Assembly (NCBI RefSeq): GCF_964355755.1
Contig: NC_092674.1
Span: 23,090,001-23,154,000, forward strand
Direction: 5' to 3'
DNA length: 64,000 nucleotides
Origin: Antedon mediterranea
Lineage: Eukaryota > Echinodermata > Crinoidea > Comatulida > Antedonidae
Program-made: the position numbers and the translations under genes
The notes under the pieces: model-generated
Seen by the model: the letters and a program-made list of their open reading frames with translations, nothing else
Databases searched by the model: none
Told to the model about the DNA's origin: nothing
In this document: piece by piece, positions 12,150-24,374 of the stretch
How positions within the stretch are numbered: position 1 is the first letter of the stretch
Layout of the letters: every line of letters starts with the position of its first letter

Positions 12150-12296
12150 TTTACAGTGTATGCACTATCAAAACTTTATGTGACAAAAAAATGTGATGTG
12201 CCCATATACATATATGAACATGATGATACCATACCATATTTGGGCACATCACACATTTTTTTTGTCAAACTAGTTTGATAGTGTAGACAAAGCTTT
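12150..12296. mobile_element. MITE of the GCTTTGTCTACAC family at the DHHC stop codon
   Basis: The inverted halves are GCACTATCAAAACTTTATG with GACAAAAAAATGTGATGTG on the left, and CACATCACA, TTTTTTTTGTCAAACTAG and GATAGTGTAGACAAAGC on the right. The right terminus abuts or overlaps the TAA stop codon (12295-12297) of the DHHC gene, so the element must form the start of that gene's 3' untranslated region. Confidence 0.75.
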
Positions 12297-15200
12297 ACAC
12301 AGTGTAGGCATAAATATTTTCAACTTCCTCGTCTATCATTGGTTTACGGTAATGGAAATATTCCTGGAAATTATGACGAATACCTCGGTCAAATGGGTTG
12401 TGGTAGTGGCCGTTAGCGTCTTTTAAGTAATCATATTTCTTATAGTTGATTCGTTCATTTGTGTTGGTATTCGTAATTGCCATAAACCACTGGAAAATAA
12501 AAAAGGTATGTTAAATAAGAACGTGAAGAAAGGCATGGCTTAGGAAGGGGAGTTATTTAAAAAGTATCTATAGTTCAAAGTGGGCTCTCACAAAAGACAA
12601 AACAATAATATGTATACAATAGATCCGCTATTAAGGGACACATTTGGTACCCAACCAAGGGGTGTCTATTAAGGGTTGACCATCGTGTTAAAATAGACAT
12701 TTCCACTAATTCGTTTCATTGTAAATTTTCCCCTGAATGTAGATGTCCCACAAGAGCTCCTACTATTAGATGCAAAGACATAAACGCAATACAAATGACT
12801 AAAAAAAACGATGAGCCAAAATCATCTAAAGCCCCTGTATTTATGGGTTAAATACTTTGGTTGCATAATAGTGGGCACCTAGCCTAGAAATAGCCTCAAA
12901 TTGGAATTCTGAGTGGGTACCTAGCTTTAAGAAATAGCTGTAACAGTCTCAAATTGGAGTGTATTGTAAACAATAACAGAATCACAATTAGAGTACGTTA
13001 ATTCTCAAAAAGCTTACCGTGGCAAAACATAAACCAGAAGTTATTAGGCCGAAGAAACTGCATTCGGCAATGCCTATGGCATACAAGACATTCCAGCCTT
13101 CCAAGTTGATGATGATGTAGGAAAAGTAAAAGGTAAATAAAGATAGCAATGACACACAAGTTGTGAAGCCTACAAAGTATGTCCTAAAAACAGAAAAAAA
13201 TATATTATTCATTTCCCTTATTTCAGATAGTACATCCATATACAAATCTTATTAAAATTATAAAATATATTCAAGATTACGTACAAATTACTTTGGATAT
13301 TAAGTATGGATAAACTATTTTATAATTGTTCGTATTAAGGTAGTGGAGTTTAAAGTTGTGAGTTACCACTCTTGCACTTGGTCAGGATTGAACCCTGGAC
13401 CTTGGGATTGGAAGGCAAGCAAGCACATAAACCACCAAGCTACATTCCCACTACTAGCATACTTTCTGGAGTCACAATGCCAATTGGTTTGGGAGCATAT
13501 CGTTTTCTGATGATTAATAATCTCTGACGCCATGTTGTATGAAAACGTTTGAAATAGAAATTATCAAACCAAACATTTGTTACTTATCAATGGATTCATA
13601 ATCTCTGCCGTTATTGTCCAAAAACAACAATTCAAAACATATAGAGCGACTTACCTATTTCTATATCCTACACAGTTATACACATATGGACAATGATGGT
13701 CAAAATGCGCTACGCATCGGTTACATATACGACAGTGCTTGGCTCTCATTGGTTTAACCAGATGACACGTATGACACAGACGCTTTAATGGATTTTGACC
13801 CTGTTTCCATTCATCAAAGTGAGCTACCTGTAAAACAAAATTGAAATACTGGTTTATAGAAAGCAAAACTATGCATTCAGGACCAAACAAAGTATTCAAT
13901 TAGTAAGGGTGTCCCCAGAATTAGGGTTTGTCGTAGTTTTATAACATATATTTCCCCTTGTTCAGTTGGAAAGTGTCCCCCTCAATAGGAGTGTCCCAAA
14001 TTAGTAGTTCTACTGTATTACTACAAGCTACTCTAAACAAGGCAATCTACAGGATGCTGAGCTCCAGAGATAAAAGGGTTTATCTGTTGCTGCGACACGA
14101 TCAGTTCCACACTCCTTAACAGACACCGCACGCAGCGGAGATTATGTCCGTAGTACAGTACTGTTGGTATTTTTCGCAGCCAGACATAAGATCAAAAGAC
14201 TGTTACGATTTCCTATCTTGGCAAGGTGAGCCAAGTGTCCTGTTGTTAGATTGCCTTGCTCTAAATGCACTTACTCTTTTAATTGCTTGATCATAATCTG
14301 AGGAATTCTTTGGAAGAAACCCTGGATCCATTGTGTACGCTTTATACAACATGTACCACATGACAATATTAACAGCTATAAATAGATAATGAATTCCAGG
14401 TGAAAGGGCAAAGGTAGCCGGCACACACTGAAAAAAAATTTAATGTGATATTAAATTCTTTGACAACAGAATTGCTAATTTAAAAATGAAAGCATTCAGA
14501 AACAACTGAGTGAAGTACTTGGAAAAATATATCAGGGAAAACTATATTCTAAAGAGAGATGGCTCACTACTTGATATTTCGGCCCCATGTTATATAAATC
14601 GAAAGGCAAGTAATGACAATGCTGTGGGTATATCAGTGGCTGGATCTCAATTGAGATACAAAATAAAATAAGCAAAAAGCTAAATCAAAACGATAAAGTA
14701 AAACAACCTGAAAAATTAGCAGAGCTTTCGGGCAACACTAGCCCTTCATTAGTGCAAGGTCCCAAGGAATACAGAGGGCGTGCTATTTTATATTTCAGCT
14801 CATAATGAAGATACAGGTACCTCTGACTTTAATATAATAAGCTTTTGTGATGTCACCAATTCTTCTGAAAATCAATACGCATGTTCTGCAAGTATATACT
14901 TATAAACACCCCAACATTCTGGACAATAATTTAAACAAATGTGGATGCTATCGTGCGAACAAACAAAGCAAGTACTTGACAAAAATTAATTTTGCCAAGT
15001 AAAAAGATATTTTAGTTGAAATTCATATTGTATAATATTGTGTTAATGTGTTAATACTAGGCAGAGTTATAAATTCAAATATCAATAAATCTTTTGTCTA
15101 GGAATTCAAATACAGTAATAAAGTCTTAGGAACCAACCATAACATTTCCAAAACAAACAAAAAACTGATTTACAGTACTGTCTTAATTTCATTTCATAAT

Positions 15201-18200
15201 CTAATAATTATTTACAAAGAACCAATATATTACCTTAAATATGTACATTGGGTATCCCCAAAATAAAACATTGAAAATATAAAACAGAAAAGGACCTTTG
15301 CTTTTGCCGGCAGGACCAAATATAATACTCCTAAATAAAAAGAGAGAGAGAAAATATTTTTAGTAATACATAAAAAATTTAACTGCTCTTTCTAACCATA
15401 TAGAGAGAATTTCTTTTATTTCCCTACTCAATTCTTTTCTGTCCTAAAACAACTGTTTGTCTTTGATTACCTTTTTGGAAAGAAATACTGTAGGTACACA
15501 GGCCTACTCTGAAAACAATAAAATAACTTATTGGGATAGCGATTAAATTTACTTTGTTCAATAAAGTGATGGGGCACTGTAAAGGTGGCGCTGTCCTTTC
15601 AAGCGATGCTTGTACACTGTTGAAAGCTCTTAAATATCTGTTTGTAGTGATCGTTTATCTGATTTCTATCAAAGTTTTGTGGTGGTGGTGGGATACGTTT
15701 TATGTATCTATTTTATGTTGTTACCTATTTATTTCATCAATTAATTGCCCCCCAGAAGGAATGTTTGTACGTAGTAATCCGTTGATGTACTCGTGTGATG
15801 TATTGTTTGGCTTACGTAACACCCACGGGTGTGAGTCTGTCATTGCCGGAATTCCAACCGAACTTACCAGGTGTTTCAACAATACAGATAGCAGTTCAGA
15901 ACAACCAACCAGGCAAACAACCTATAAACGTAAGTGAGGAAGGAGGGGTGGCATTAAGCACAGATTACAAAAGAGACCAAACAGACTACCATTACCAACC
16001 ATCGTACTCTCCAACGATAGATCTCTGTGCAATAAAATAGATGAACTGTCTGCTCTAATAAATTATGACCGTGGAATCCGAAATAATTTGTTTTGTTTCA
16101 TCAAAACATGGCTCCGTGAAGACATTAGCGATACACAAGTGGAACTCAGTGGATATACGATAGTAAGATGTGATCGCACAGAAGCTGCTAATAAAACTAA
16201 AGGAGGTGGAGTATGCTGTTACATGAGTAATAAATGGTGTCTGATATAACTGTTACCTTAATATATCCTGATATTGAACTGCTCTCTATCTCCCTGAGGC
16301 CATTCTATCTACCAAGGGAATTTGGATGTTTAACAATTATTCTTGTTTATATTCCTCCTGACGGAAACTAATCACATTGCCGAACAGGAGCAAGTTTTTT
16401 CAGCCCGTTCTCCAGGAAGTCCTACTTTCATACTTGGCGACTTTAATCATTGTTGCCTAAACAGAATATTACCAAACTACAAACAGTATGTTATTGTTAC
16501 GTGCACTACTAGAGGCAATAGTACACTCGATCTTTGTTATGGAACAATACCCGGCGCTATAAAACTTCCTCCTGTTGGCGAATCCGATCATGATGTTATA
16601 CAACTACTTCCGCTCTATAAGCAAAAATTAAAGAAGTCTTGCAAACCTGAAGTTAAACACGTAAAGTTGTGGTATCCAGAGCATATCGAGCATTTGAAGA
16701 ACTGTCTTGATGCAACTAATTCGGAGGTTTTCACGGAATCGGCAAGTGATATTGATGAATTAACTGTGACTGTTTCCGCATATATAACTTTTTGTGAAAG
16801 CCTAACTATCCCAACAAACAAGTTAAACTTTTTTCTAATGACAAACCCTGGATTGATCAGGGTGTAAAAGCTGCCATTAGAAATAAAAAGATTGGCTTAT
16901 CTTAGTAATGATGTCTCTAAACCGAAAATAGCTAAACGTAAACTTAAATCAAGTATTAAAAAAGGCAAACGAAGATTTAAAAAGAGAATTGAAACACATT
17001 TCCATCACACTTGTCGCTTCCTGGACATGATGATAGCAGCCTTGCAATGTCTCTTAATCATTTTTATACTAGATTCGACTCCTTTAATGTTGAAAATAAC
17101 ATAACACACTTTTGTAACAATCTTTGCCCCACAAATAAAGTTTGTATTTCCATTAATGACGTAACAAAACTGTTCCGTAAAACTAACTCCAGGAAAGCCG
17201 CTGGTGTTGACAAGCTTTGCGGAAGATTAATTAAAGAATGTGCACAGCAGTTACAGTAGTCTACATATTACAAAACTATATTTCAAATCTCTTTAAACTC
17301 TTCGGTTGTCCCATCGATTTGGAAACACTCGTTGATCGTACCGTTACCTAAATCGAAATCTGTAAAAGTGTTAAATGACTTTAGACCAATAGCACTTACT
17401 TCATTGATTATGAAATGCTTTAAACGATTTATTTCTCATTTGATTAAACACGTAGTTGAATTTCAGTTGGACCCCATGCAATTCAGAAACATCTAAATAA
17501 GAAGAGCACATACTACCGTCTCCTGTTTATTGACTTTTCATCAGCATTTAATACTCTTCAATATCATACCCTGTTATCTAAACTTAAACAACTCAACATG
17601 AATCCTTATCTAACCCTTTGGATCAGAAGTTTCCTTCCTTCCTCAACAAGTAAATACATCCTCTACACAAACTATTACCACCCTGTGTGCGAATCCTGCA
17701 TGGCGATCAAATATGCAGATGATACTGCATTAGTTGGTCTAATTTCTGATAACGCCTCTCGTGAACGAAACGATTATTATTGTGAAGTTTTGCATCTTAC
17801 TAAATGGTGTAAAAACAATTATTTAATTCTAAACACTTAAAAAACATGTGAAATGATCAATTGACTTTAGAAATGATAAAACCCATAACGCAGTTAAGAT
17901 TGGTGATGATAGGATCAATATAGTTTCTCAGTGTAAATATTTAGGTACTGTATTGGACGATAAACTTAATTGGACCCCCAATACACTATATCTATATAAA
18001 AAAGGAAAAAAACCATTGTACATAATGCACCAATTACGTAAATTTAATATTGATCCAAAAATTATTGAATTATATTATAATTCGATGATATCCAGTGTGA
18101 TTTATTTTTGTTTTATAGTCTGGGGCGATAGCCGTACAGCTAATGACATGGGTCTCCTAGAGAGAATTTGTAAAAAATCTAGTAAAAAAGCTAAGTTAAA

Positions 18201-21200
18201 CGTATGCGACATTAAGTCTAAATATGTAGTTGCGACCCTTAAAATGGTAGAGCGTATACTCGCACATCCGTCTCATCCCTTATTTTTAAAATCCAAATTT
18301 CTCCCATCATTAGTCTCTTTACACTCAAACTGGCAGATACTGTATAGAAAGTCATTTATTCCAAAATCCATAACTATATATAACAGTGAAACATCTAGAT
18401 ACGATTAGTATTACTATAACTGTGTCTTACCGTATTGTAAGCATCATGACAATTAGTTATTGGAATTTCTTTTTTGCCTGTATACTCTTTGTATCTTTTG
18501 ATGTGCTTTTTCATTATCGTGTTTTTTGATGGTTTTTTTTTATTTTAAGAGCTTTGTCTGTGTACAAACTTCAAATTTTAAATATTTTATATATTTGACA
18601 ATAAATGCTGTACAAGCAGCGCATTCATACAGGTTATTCCCTCATATGTACATTATACGCTTAAATAAATAAAACAAAAAATACGTACTTAAAATTGATT
18701 TGTGGGATAAAGCTAGCCTTGTTTTTACTCTCTCCTTCAATATATGAGATGAGATCTTTATGGTTGCGGCCCTGTGCTAACATTAATGGCGTCTTCTGGT
18801 TGTGATCTGGTCGGTCAATATCTACACCGTCCTGCTCGCAAAGCATTTTCACAGTATTGAGGTCACCACTAATACAAGCAAGATGGAGAGGGGTCTGAAA
18901 AAACAATAAAATGAGGTTCTGACATTTGTTTTTAATAAAAATATAAATTTATGAATAAATGTATATGAAATGAAAATATTATACATCTATATTGTCAATT
19001 CCAACACAATCATAGCTCAACAGCAAGCCACCTTGGAGAGTTGCATGTCATCAACCAATCAGATATGCCAGATTGAAGACACGCCCCTTAAGCAGACAAG
19101 GCTCAATACAATATGCCTATAAACATTCCTCAAATGCAAAACACTTTCCAGACACTGTATGTATTATATCATTTTTTTTTAAAGTGATAATTACTATGAT
19201 AGTGATAAATTCAATACCTGTCCATAATTATCAATTTGCCGTGGGTTAAAACCTGAATAAATTAGAAGTCTCGTCAGTTCACAATGGCCTAGAACAGAAA
19301 AATAAATACATATATTTATATAACTCTAAAAACATAACAAAATTAAACTTATTCAATTCATCAACACTTAAAAACCCTTCTTTATCACAGAATATAACTA
19401 TAAAACAAATAATTTATTATTTATTACTTTTAATGCAGTTTAAATTTCACAGCAAATTAATATACTGTACATACAAAAATAAATTTTACCATGACAAATA
19501 TTTTGTATTTAAAATGTTTAACAGAAAAATAAAAACAAAAAGACAAAATAAATAAATGTATTATGTAATACAGTTACCTTTATTTTATTTCCATAAGTTA
19601 AAAAATATCTTGAATAAAAAAACTAATTTGCATAAAACTAATTTGCATAGTACCTTTAAATGCAGCCCAATGAAGTGCATTATCGCCTTCACGGTCGGTC
19701 AACTGTAACCTAGCACCCTTGGCCATTAGGTAACATGCTAATGTTGTCTGCCCATACTGGCAAGCAATGATCAAAGGTGAACAACCCTGGAAACAAAAAA
19801 CAAATGTGAAAAATGTCTTTTATATTACAGTATTATCTCTGAAACTATTGTATCAAAAATATATACACACATATTGTTATATTTATTGCGTATAAATTAA
19901 TAAATTGAAATATGGTAATTCCAACAATCTCATTTGTTTCACAAGGAACTGCTCCTTAATAAGGTGTCCCCTGAATAGGAGTGTCCCCTGAATATGAGTG
20001 TCCCCATAATAGGAGTGTCTTCCAAATATGGGTGTCCCAAAGGAGGGGTCCTATTTTAGTTTTTTTTTTTCAGGAAGTCTAGTTATGGGGTAGTGGGCTG
20101 TATAATATATTATAAAAAATATTTTACTTTACTTTTAATTGTACTGTACTTGCTACTACTCGCCCTATGAAAGAGGGGTCACAAGTTCAAATTCAGACAG
20201 TGTATTTTTTTTTTTCAATATGTTTTTGATGACTATAATAATCAATATAAAAATGAATGTTTCTTTCCAAAAGCAGTAACTCTAGAATGTCATGATTAAT
20301 GTTGGCATTCTCTTATGTAATCATTTTTGCATTTTCCTGTTCCTCTAATTTCATTAGCTAGCTGCTGTGTTTCGGGTAAATCATTTTATATAATATCTTA
20401 AATAGTCCAATGTAATATAAAAAATGTACTGTCTCTCCAAGGCATGAAAGAAAACAAAATTAGGCACAATTTGTAGTTTTAATACAGTTATTTCCACTTT
20501 TGTTGGCAAAAAAAATAAAAATAAAAAAAATAAATAAAAATAATAAATTGTTACGCTTTAGCAGAATCCTGTTGTCTGAGACATACAATGGGCTTTATTT
20601 TTTCCCGTTGATTGGGTAAATTTTTGGACAAGGTGACATACAGTTGTAAAATAACGTATTGGAAATCTCATTCCTTGTATTTTTAACACATCCTAAAGCA
20701 ACTACACTAGATCACGAAGTAAAGGAAGGAAATACTATATCTAACCTATATCTACCGTAGTTGGTAATAACAGTTGTTTGTTACAAGGCAATCTAACAAC
20801 AGGACACTGAGCTTTCTTGCCAAGATAGGCTATTGTAACAGACTCTGATCTGCAATTAGACTTCACGAATTCATAGAAAGCAGTAGAATTCTAGGCTATG
20901 TACACCATATGTCTTTTATTGCTAATTGATTGTATTCTGGTATTTAAAAAGGTCTGATTTTTTACGAATATGAAATTTAAATAGTTTTTTCTTTTCTTGA
21001 ATTGAAATTATGTGTACCGTTAAATTTCATTTTGACAATGCTGACATTAAAATGCATTAAAACAAGATGATGTACCAAAATAGTGCATCTCATACATTCT
21101 CATTTATTCTAGCATTGATTAAATTTATATTGAAAGTGGGAAGGGTTTTTGAATTAAATCAATGATATAACGTACAGATTATGGATGGTACCGTTTTGGT

Positions 21201-22645
21201 ACTACCAGTCATGTACATCCTAATAAAATTTTGTGGAAGCCAATTAGCCAATGGTAAATCAATCAAACGTGTAGGGGCGGGGCATAATCACATCGGGCGC
21301 CAAACATTTCCGTTTGATCTAGGAAAGCATACACATTTCCTGTTGTTTGATTGCCTTGGTTACAACTCTGGTACTAGGTCCAGACCTTTGAATACAAACA
21401 CATGAACCACCAACCTACAGGTGCAAGTCCTTACCTTATTATCAATAGTATCAATGTTAACCCCTGCTTGTAAAAGAATATCAACAATAGCAACATGTCC
21501 GTTCACACATGCCCAGTGTATTGGACGTGGGCCTAAGTCATTTTTACTCTGTGGATCTGTAATTAAAATGAAAAAAATAATGAATTATTAAACTTAACAT
21601 TTTTATTCTAGGAAATTTTCTTTAATTGAAATAAAAAATTACATAAACACATTTGTATTACCATCTATCAAATTTTCTAAGTAATATTGACATTTTGTTG
21701 TCAATATTTTTATCTCTTACCCAAGTTGCATTTTTGCTCAACCATAAGCCTAATGATGTTGGTATGGCCACCAAGGGCCGCCCAATGTATTGGTGTGTGT
21801 CCCTTTTCATCTGTTCTGGTTAAAACATCAGCGCCTTCTTCTTCAATTATTTCTTGTACACGTATAAGAAACCTATTTTTTATAGAAAAAAAATTAACAA
21901 AATTGACAGTAATCGTATGAAATGCATTTTCTGAATAGGGGTTGGCCACAGGGTTAAAAAATATCCCCTACGGTAGTTTGTTTCACAGGAAAATTCCCCT
22001 TAAATCAATATAGATAATAGAAGCATCCCCTCAAGCCGTTAGCTAGAAATTTTACACTGCGTTTTTTTGCTGGACATCATTTATCAACACATTTGCTGGT
22101 CTCAAAGTTTAAGTGCACTTTTAGACAGGGTCACAAAGAAAGAGTTCTACTGTATTTCTCAATTGAGATCCATCTAAATCCATACAATACATAGGCTAAG
22201 CCATGATCTACAGTCTACAATCGGATGGTTCATGTTTTTAAATTGTTCATGTTCAAATCAATTATTATGTTGTATCAAATATGAACCCTTTTTCATTATG
22301 TTAAAACATTGTTTATTTAGTTATTATTAAATACTCTATCTCCAAAGTACAAACAAAAATGCATGTTTTTCAGAGATAAAATTGTGTTAGGCCTAGGCCT
22401 AGGCCTAGAAAATGGAAAGCAGTGCCAAGCCGAGATCCCCTTCCCGGCACCTGGTCAAAAGATTAAGATACGGTCGACCCATCGCTGACTGCAGTGTTTA
22501 CCGATACTTCTTTTGGCAATTATAACCAAACTTACCCCGATTTAATAGTTAAAAAGATGTCCGTAGCTCTCCGTGATGCATCATTAGACCTTTCTTTTCC
22601 ATGATCTTTGCAATCATGGCCTGAATGATGTTCTTTTGAACTCAT
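12295..22645 (-). CDS. Ankyrin-repeat DHHC S-palmitoyltransferase (ZDHHC17/13 and Patsas type)
   Basis: Membrane enzyme that attaches palmitate to cysteines of target proteins, probably in Golgi or endosome; ankyrin repeats select substrates. Minus-strand exons: 22536-22645, 21721-21872, 21435-21556, 19654-19786, 19218-19288, 18689-18894, 15234-15330, 14275-14427, 13655-13827, 13018-13183, 12295-12489; they join in frame to 525 residues. Seen: MSSKEHHSG start; five to six ankyrin repeats at about 30-255 ([48 protein letters not shown]); hydrophobic spans in exons 7 and 8; DPG motif; zinc-binding Cys/His pattern at 366-394 with catalytic DHHC at 391-394; two hydrophobic spans in exon 10; an NTNE version of the TTxE motif; NPFDRG near the C-terminus. 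Human ZDHHC17 has 632 residues. The shorter N-terminus and the PYVYNCVG after DHHC look nearer to insect Patsas as I recall it. A LINE lies antisense in intron 6. Confidence 0.93.
13375..13446 (-). mobile_element. tRNA-headed SINE fragment
   Basis: Read on the minus strand it has a polymerase III A box-like TAGCTTGGTGGTTTATG and a B box GGTTCAATCC with tRNA-like spacing. The copy at 35262-35328 is its nearest relative. It lies in a DHHC-gene intron. Confidence 0.6.
13880..14015. mobile_element. CAGTAGAACC family MITE, one end missing
   Basis: Contains AGTAAGGGTGTCCCC and AATAGGAGTGTCCCAAATT, and ends with GTTCTACTG followed by TA. The left terminus is absent. Intronic. Confidence 0.6.
14038..14258. 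mobile_element. MITE with GGCAATCTAACAACAGG ends
   Basis: Left end AAGGCAATCTACAGGATGCTG; right end is the inverted CCTGTTGTTAGATTGCCTT. Interior phrases (AAAGGGTTTATCTGT, CCTTAACAGACAC, AGTACTGTTGGTA) recur in a second copy at 55611-55785. Right-end fragments occur at 20784-20850 and near 21340-21362. The right end stops about 15 bp from the donor of DHHC-gene exon 8. Confidence 0.75.
15545..18610 (+). mobile_element. Degenerate non-LTR retrotransposon (CR1/L2-like LINE), antisense in DHHC-gene intron 6
   Basis: Reading across frames gives an apurinic endonuclease: [18 protein letters not shown] and [11 protein letters not shown] near 16010-16130, FILGDFN near 16430, and SDHDV near 16580. 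Reverse transcriptase motifs follow: [11 protein letters not shown] near 17190, FRPIAL near 17380, [11 protein letters not shown] near 17530, and catalytic YADD at 17712-17723. A late motif [12 protein letters not shown] lies near 17940 and a C-terminal part runs to about 18408. Several frameshifts and stops break it. About 100 residues expected between [11 protein letters not shown] and YADD are shortened, losing the PQGS-type motif. AATAAA at about 18600 suggests the 3' end. Edges are approximate and I did not find a target duplication. Confidence 0.85.
19940..20065. mobile_element. CAGTAGAACC family fragment
   Basis: Several phrases of the form GTCCCCTGAATAGGAGTGTC in a row, typical of the interior of this family. 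Neither end is intact. Intronic in the DHHC gene. Confidence 0.5.
20784..20850. mobile_element. Fragment of the GGCAATCTAACAACAGG family
   Basis: AAGGCAATCTAACAACAGG followed by ACACTGAGC and TTGCCAAGATAGG. It is the reverse complement of the right third of the copy at 14038-14258. Intronic. Confidence 0.6.
21935..22157. mobile_element. CAGTAGAACC family MITE, partial, in DHHC-gene intron 1
   Basis: Carries TGAATAGGGGTTGGCC and ends GAGTTCTACTG followed by TA at about 22143-22157. The first end is missing or diverged. Another short family member may lie within. Confidence 0.5.
22388..22408. repeat. AGGCCT hexamer run
   Basis: Three tandem AGGCCT units in intron 1 of the DHHC gene, 128 bp downstream of its first exon. 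Confidence 0.7.
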
Positions 22646-22820
22646 TTCTAATAACAAATCTAGCCTAACAATTTTCGTCGCGGTGGTGGATTGTTGCTGT
22701 GTGTGTGGTGGAAGCTTGCTTGTTGCAGTGTAGCTATGGTCGAAAACAATAACGTGTTCGAGACTACACAATCGTGCCAAACCGTTAAGTACACACGTTA
22801 TACTACCTACATAAGCATCT
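22646..22820 (-). promoter_or_regulatory. 5' flank of the DHHC gene
   Basis: An in-frame open stretch without ATG runs upstream of the chosen start (22645) to about 22780. The local sequence is less AT-rich than its surroundings and has CGCGACGAAAATTG. This is probably the 5' untranslated exon and core promoter; no TATA box is seen. Confidence 0.35.
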
Positions 22821-23194
22821 TGTTAAAAATATTATTACAAAATATTTCTCATCTTTTTATTACATATTTCACATTCTATATAAAACATTATTAATAAAAG
22901 ATACAGTGTAAAATAAGCTACCTAATATTGCGGGTTATTTCAGTTTTGATATTAGAAAAATATCTAAAACATAGGCTGGAACATATAGTTTGAATGTAAT
23001 TATGAAAAATATTTATTATTATTGCTATTGCCATGCCTACAAAACAATAAGCAGATGCTTAAAAAGAGCTACTTTCCCTTTCTATTACAATTATTGCATG
23101 TATATATAATTTCACACAAATACGATTAGACTAGTGCGTAAGCTTTATTAGATTATAAGCCCTTGTAATATAAATATTTTATTAAACCATAGGC

Positions 23195-23671
23195 CTACCT
23201 ATTTATTTTGTCTTCTTCTTGAATTTCTTTTTCCCTTTTCTTTAATTCTTCTTGTCGTTTAATTTTCTTATATAAATCATTTCGTCTTATTGCTTCCTCT
23301 TGCGACCAAGTAGGCCATTTCAGACTTGAAAACCACGAAAATACCCAAAATGGTATGATACGAAAAAAACAACTTCTTTTTGGTTTTCTTGCCTTTGATC
23401 GAGCTTTAGCATGAGCGACATTCTCTTCAAAGGTTTTTGGAATGTCTGGAAAATTCCTTGTCAATGCCCTTTCCCAATTAAGACTAAGAGACTTCCTATC
23501 GGATGCTTCTTCACATGCTAAGGATGGCAGGTAGCAATCTTCAGCAGGTCGCTCTGGTCGACAGTCAGTTATTGCGTTGGACAAGTCTTCAGAAGATTTC
23601 ATATCGTCTGCTGGTGCATCCTCCCCTTTAGTATGTTGTCCGTCAAATCTATTTCGCACACCACCATTCAT
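23195..23671 (-). CDS. Hypothetical 158-residue protein
   Basis: I do not recognise this protein. A single ORF begins MNGGVRNRFDG with adenine at -3 of the start codon. It has a polar, acidic first half and SLNWERALTRNFPDIP in the middle. A short aromatic hydrophobic segment (FFRIIPFWVFSWFSS, about residues 102-116) follows, flanked by a basic KARKPKRS run. The tail is highly charged and probably helical (KIKRQEELKKREKEIQEED). The mixed composition looks coding rather than random. The last codons AAT AGG TAG contain AG/GTAGGC, so the ORF may be spliced. A phase-compatible acceptor (TGTAG) lies at about 22768 before the DHHC gene's first exon, so it could even be an upstream exon of that gene. 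I favour a separate small gene. Confidence 0.45.
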   Translation of the reverse strand: MNGGVRNRFDGQHTKGEDAPADDMKSSEDLSNAITDCRPERPAEDCYLPSLACEEASDRKSLSLNWERALTRNFPDIPKTFEENVAHAKARSKARKPKRSCFFRIIPFWVFSWFSSLKWPTWSQEEAIRRNDLYKKIKRQEELKKREKEIQEEDKINR

Positions 23672-24374
23672 CTTGATCTAAATTCTACTAGGCCTATAAT
23701 AATTAATATGGTTATGGACGTGTTTCTTCGGGTGAAGGTAGTACACTATTATGTTTGTCACACATTGACGCTTCACTAAGCATTATGAATACTCCATTCA
23801 GGTTATATTGATTTGGTATCTCAGATACAAACGAATTAGCAACTCAACAAAAGGGCGCGACAACCAAAATCTATAGGCTACACATAAAGGTAAAAATAAA
23901 TTTATCACGCAATTATTAGGCCTAACAGCTTTTTTCACAAAAGAAAATGTGGACATTTTGGAAAATTATCGTAAACTGATTCCTTACATCATCGTACAAT
24001 ATGGAAAAGGTTCCATAATGTCTGATTTAGCCTACATCATTTCAATTCAACATTTACAATAACTCCATGGTCTCAGAATGTTGTTTCTCTCCTTTATGGG
24101 ATTTGTAATTTTCATTTTCATAGTTAATTCATTTTCATAATTCATTTCACATATAGGTTTTTTAAAATAAAAGGGTTAGTTTCGCAAAACAATTATCTTA
24201 ACATTGTTGTTAGTTTTCAAAATAAAATATTTTACGTATTGTTTGTCTTCAATCTTTGACAAAGAAACATATTTATAACAATATAACAAGACAAACATAA
24301 GGGAAGAAAATACCATGTTCAATGTTAATGAAATGGATATATAATAATACATAGCATACGTTTAAATGTGAGTA
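23672..24374. other. Intergenic DNA, no gene seen
   Basis: Between the hypothetical ORF and a SINE. AT-rich with scattered AGGCCTA motifs. It should contain the promoter of the hypothetical gene if that gene is real. Confidence 0.35.

Noticed and set aside
15554-15937. 127-residue plus-strand ORF as a host gene
   Set aside because: It precedes a LINE endonuclease in the same orientation and has no host-protein similarity; treated as the LINE 5' region.
16343-16867. 174-residue ORF as an intact endonuclease gene
   Set aside because: It lacks the N-terminal half of the endonuclease in frame and is one piece of a frameshifted LINE.
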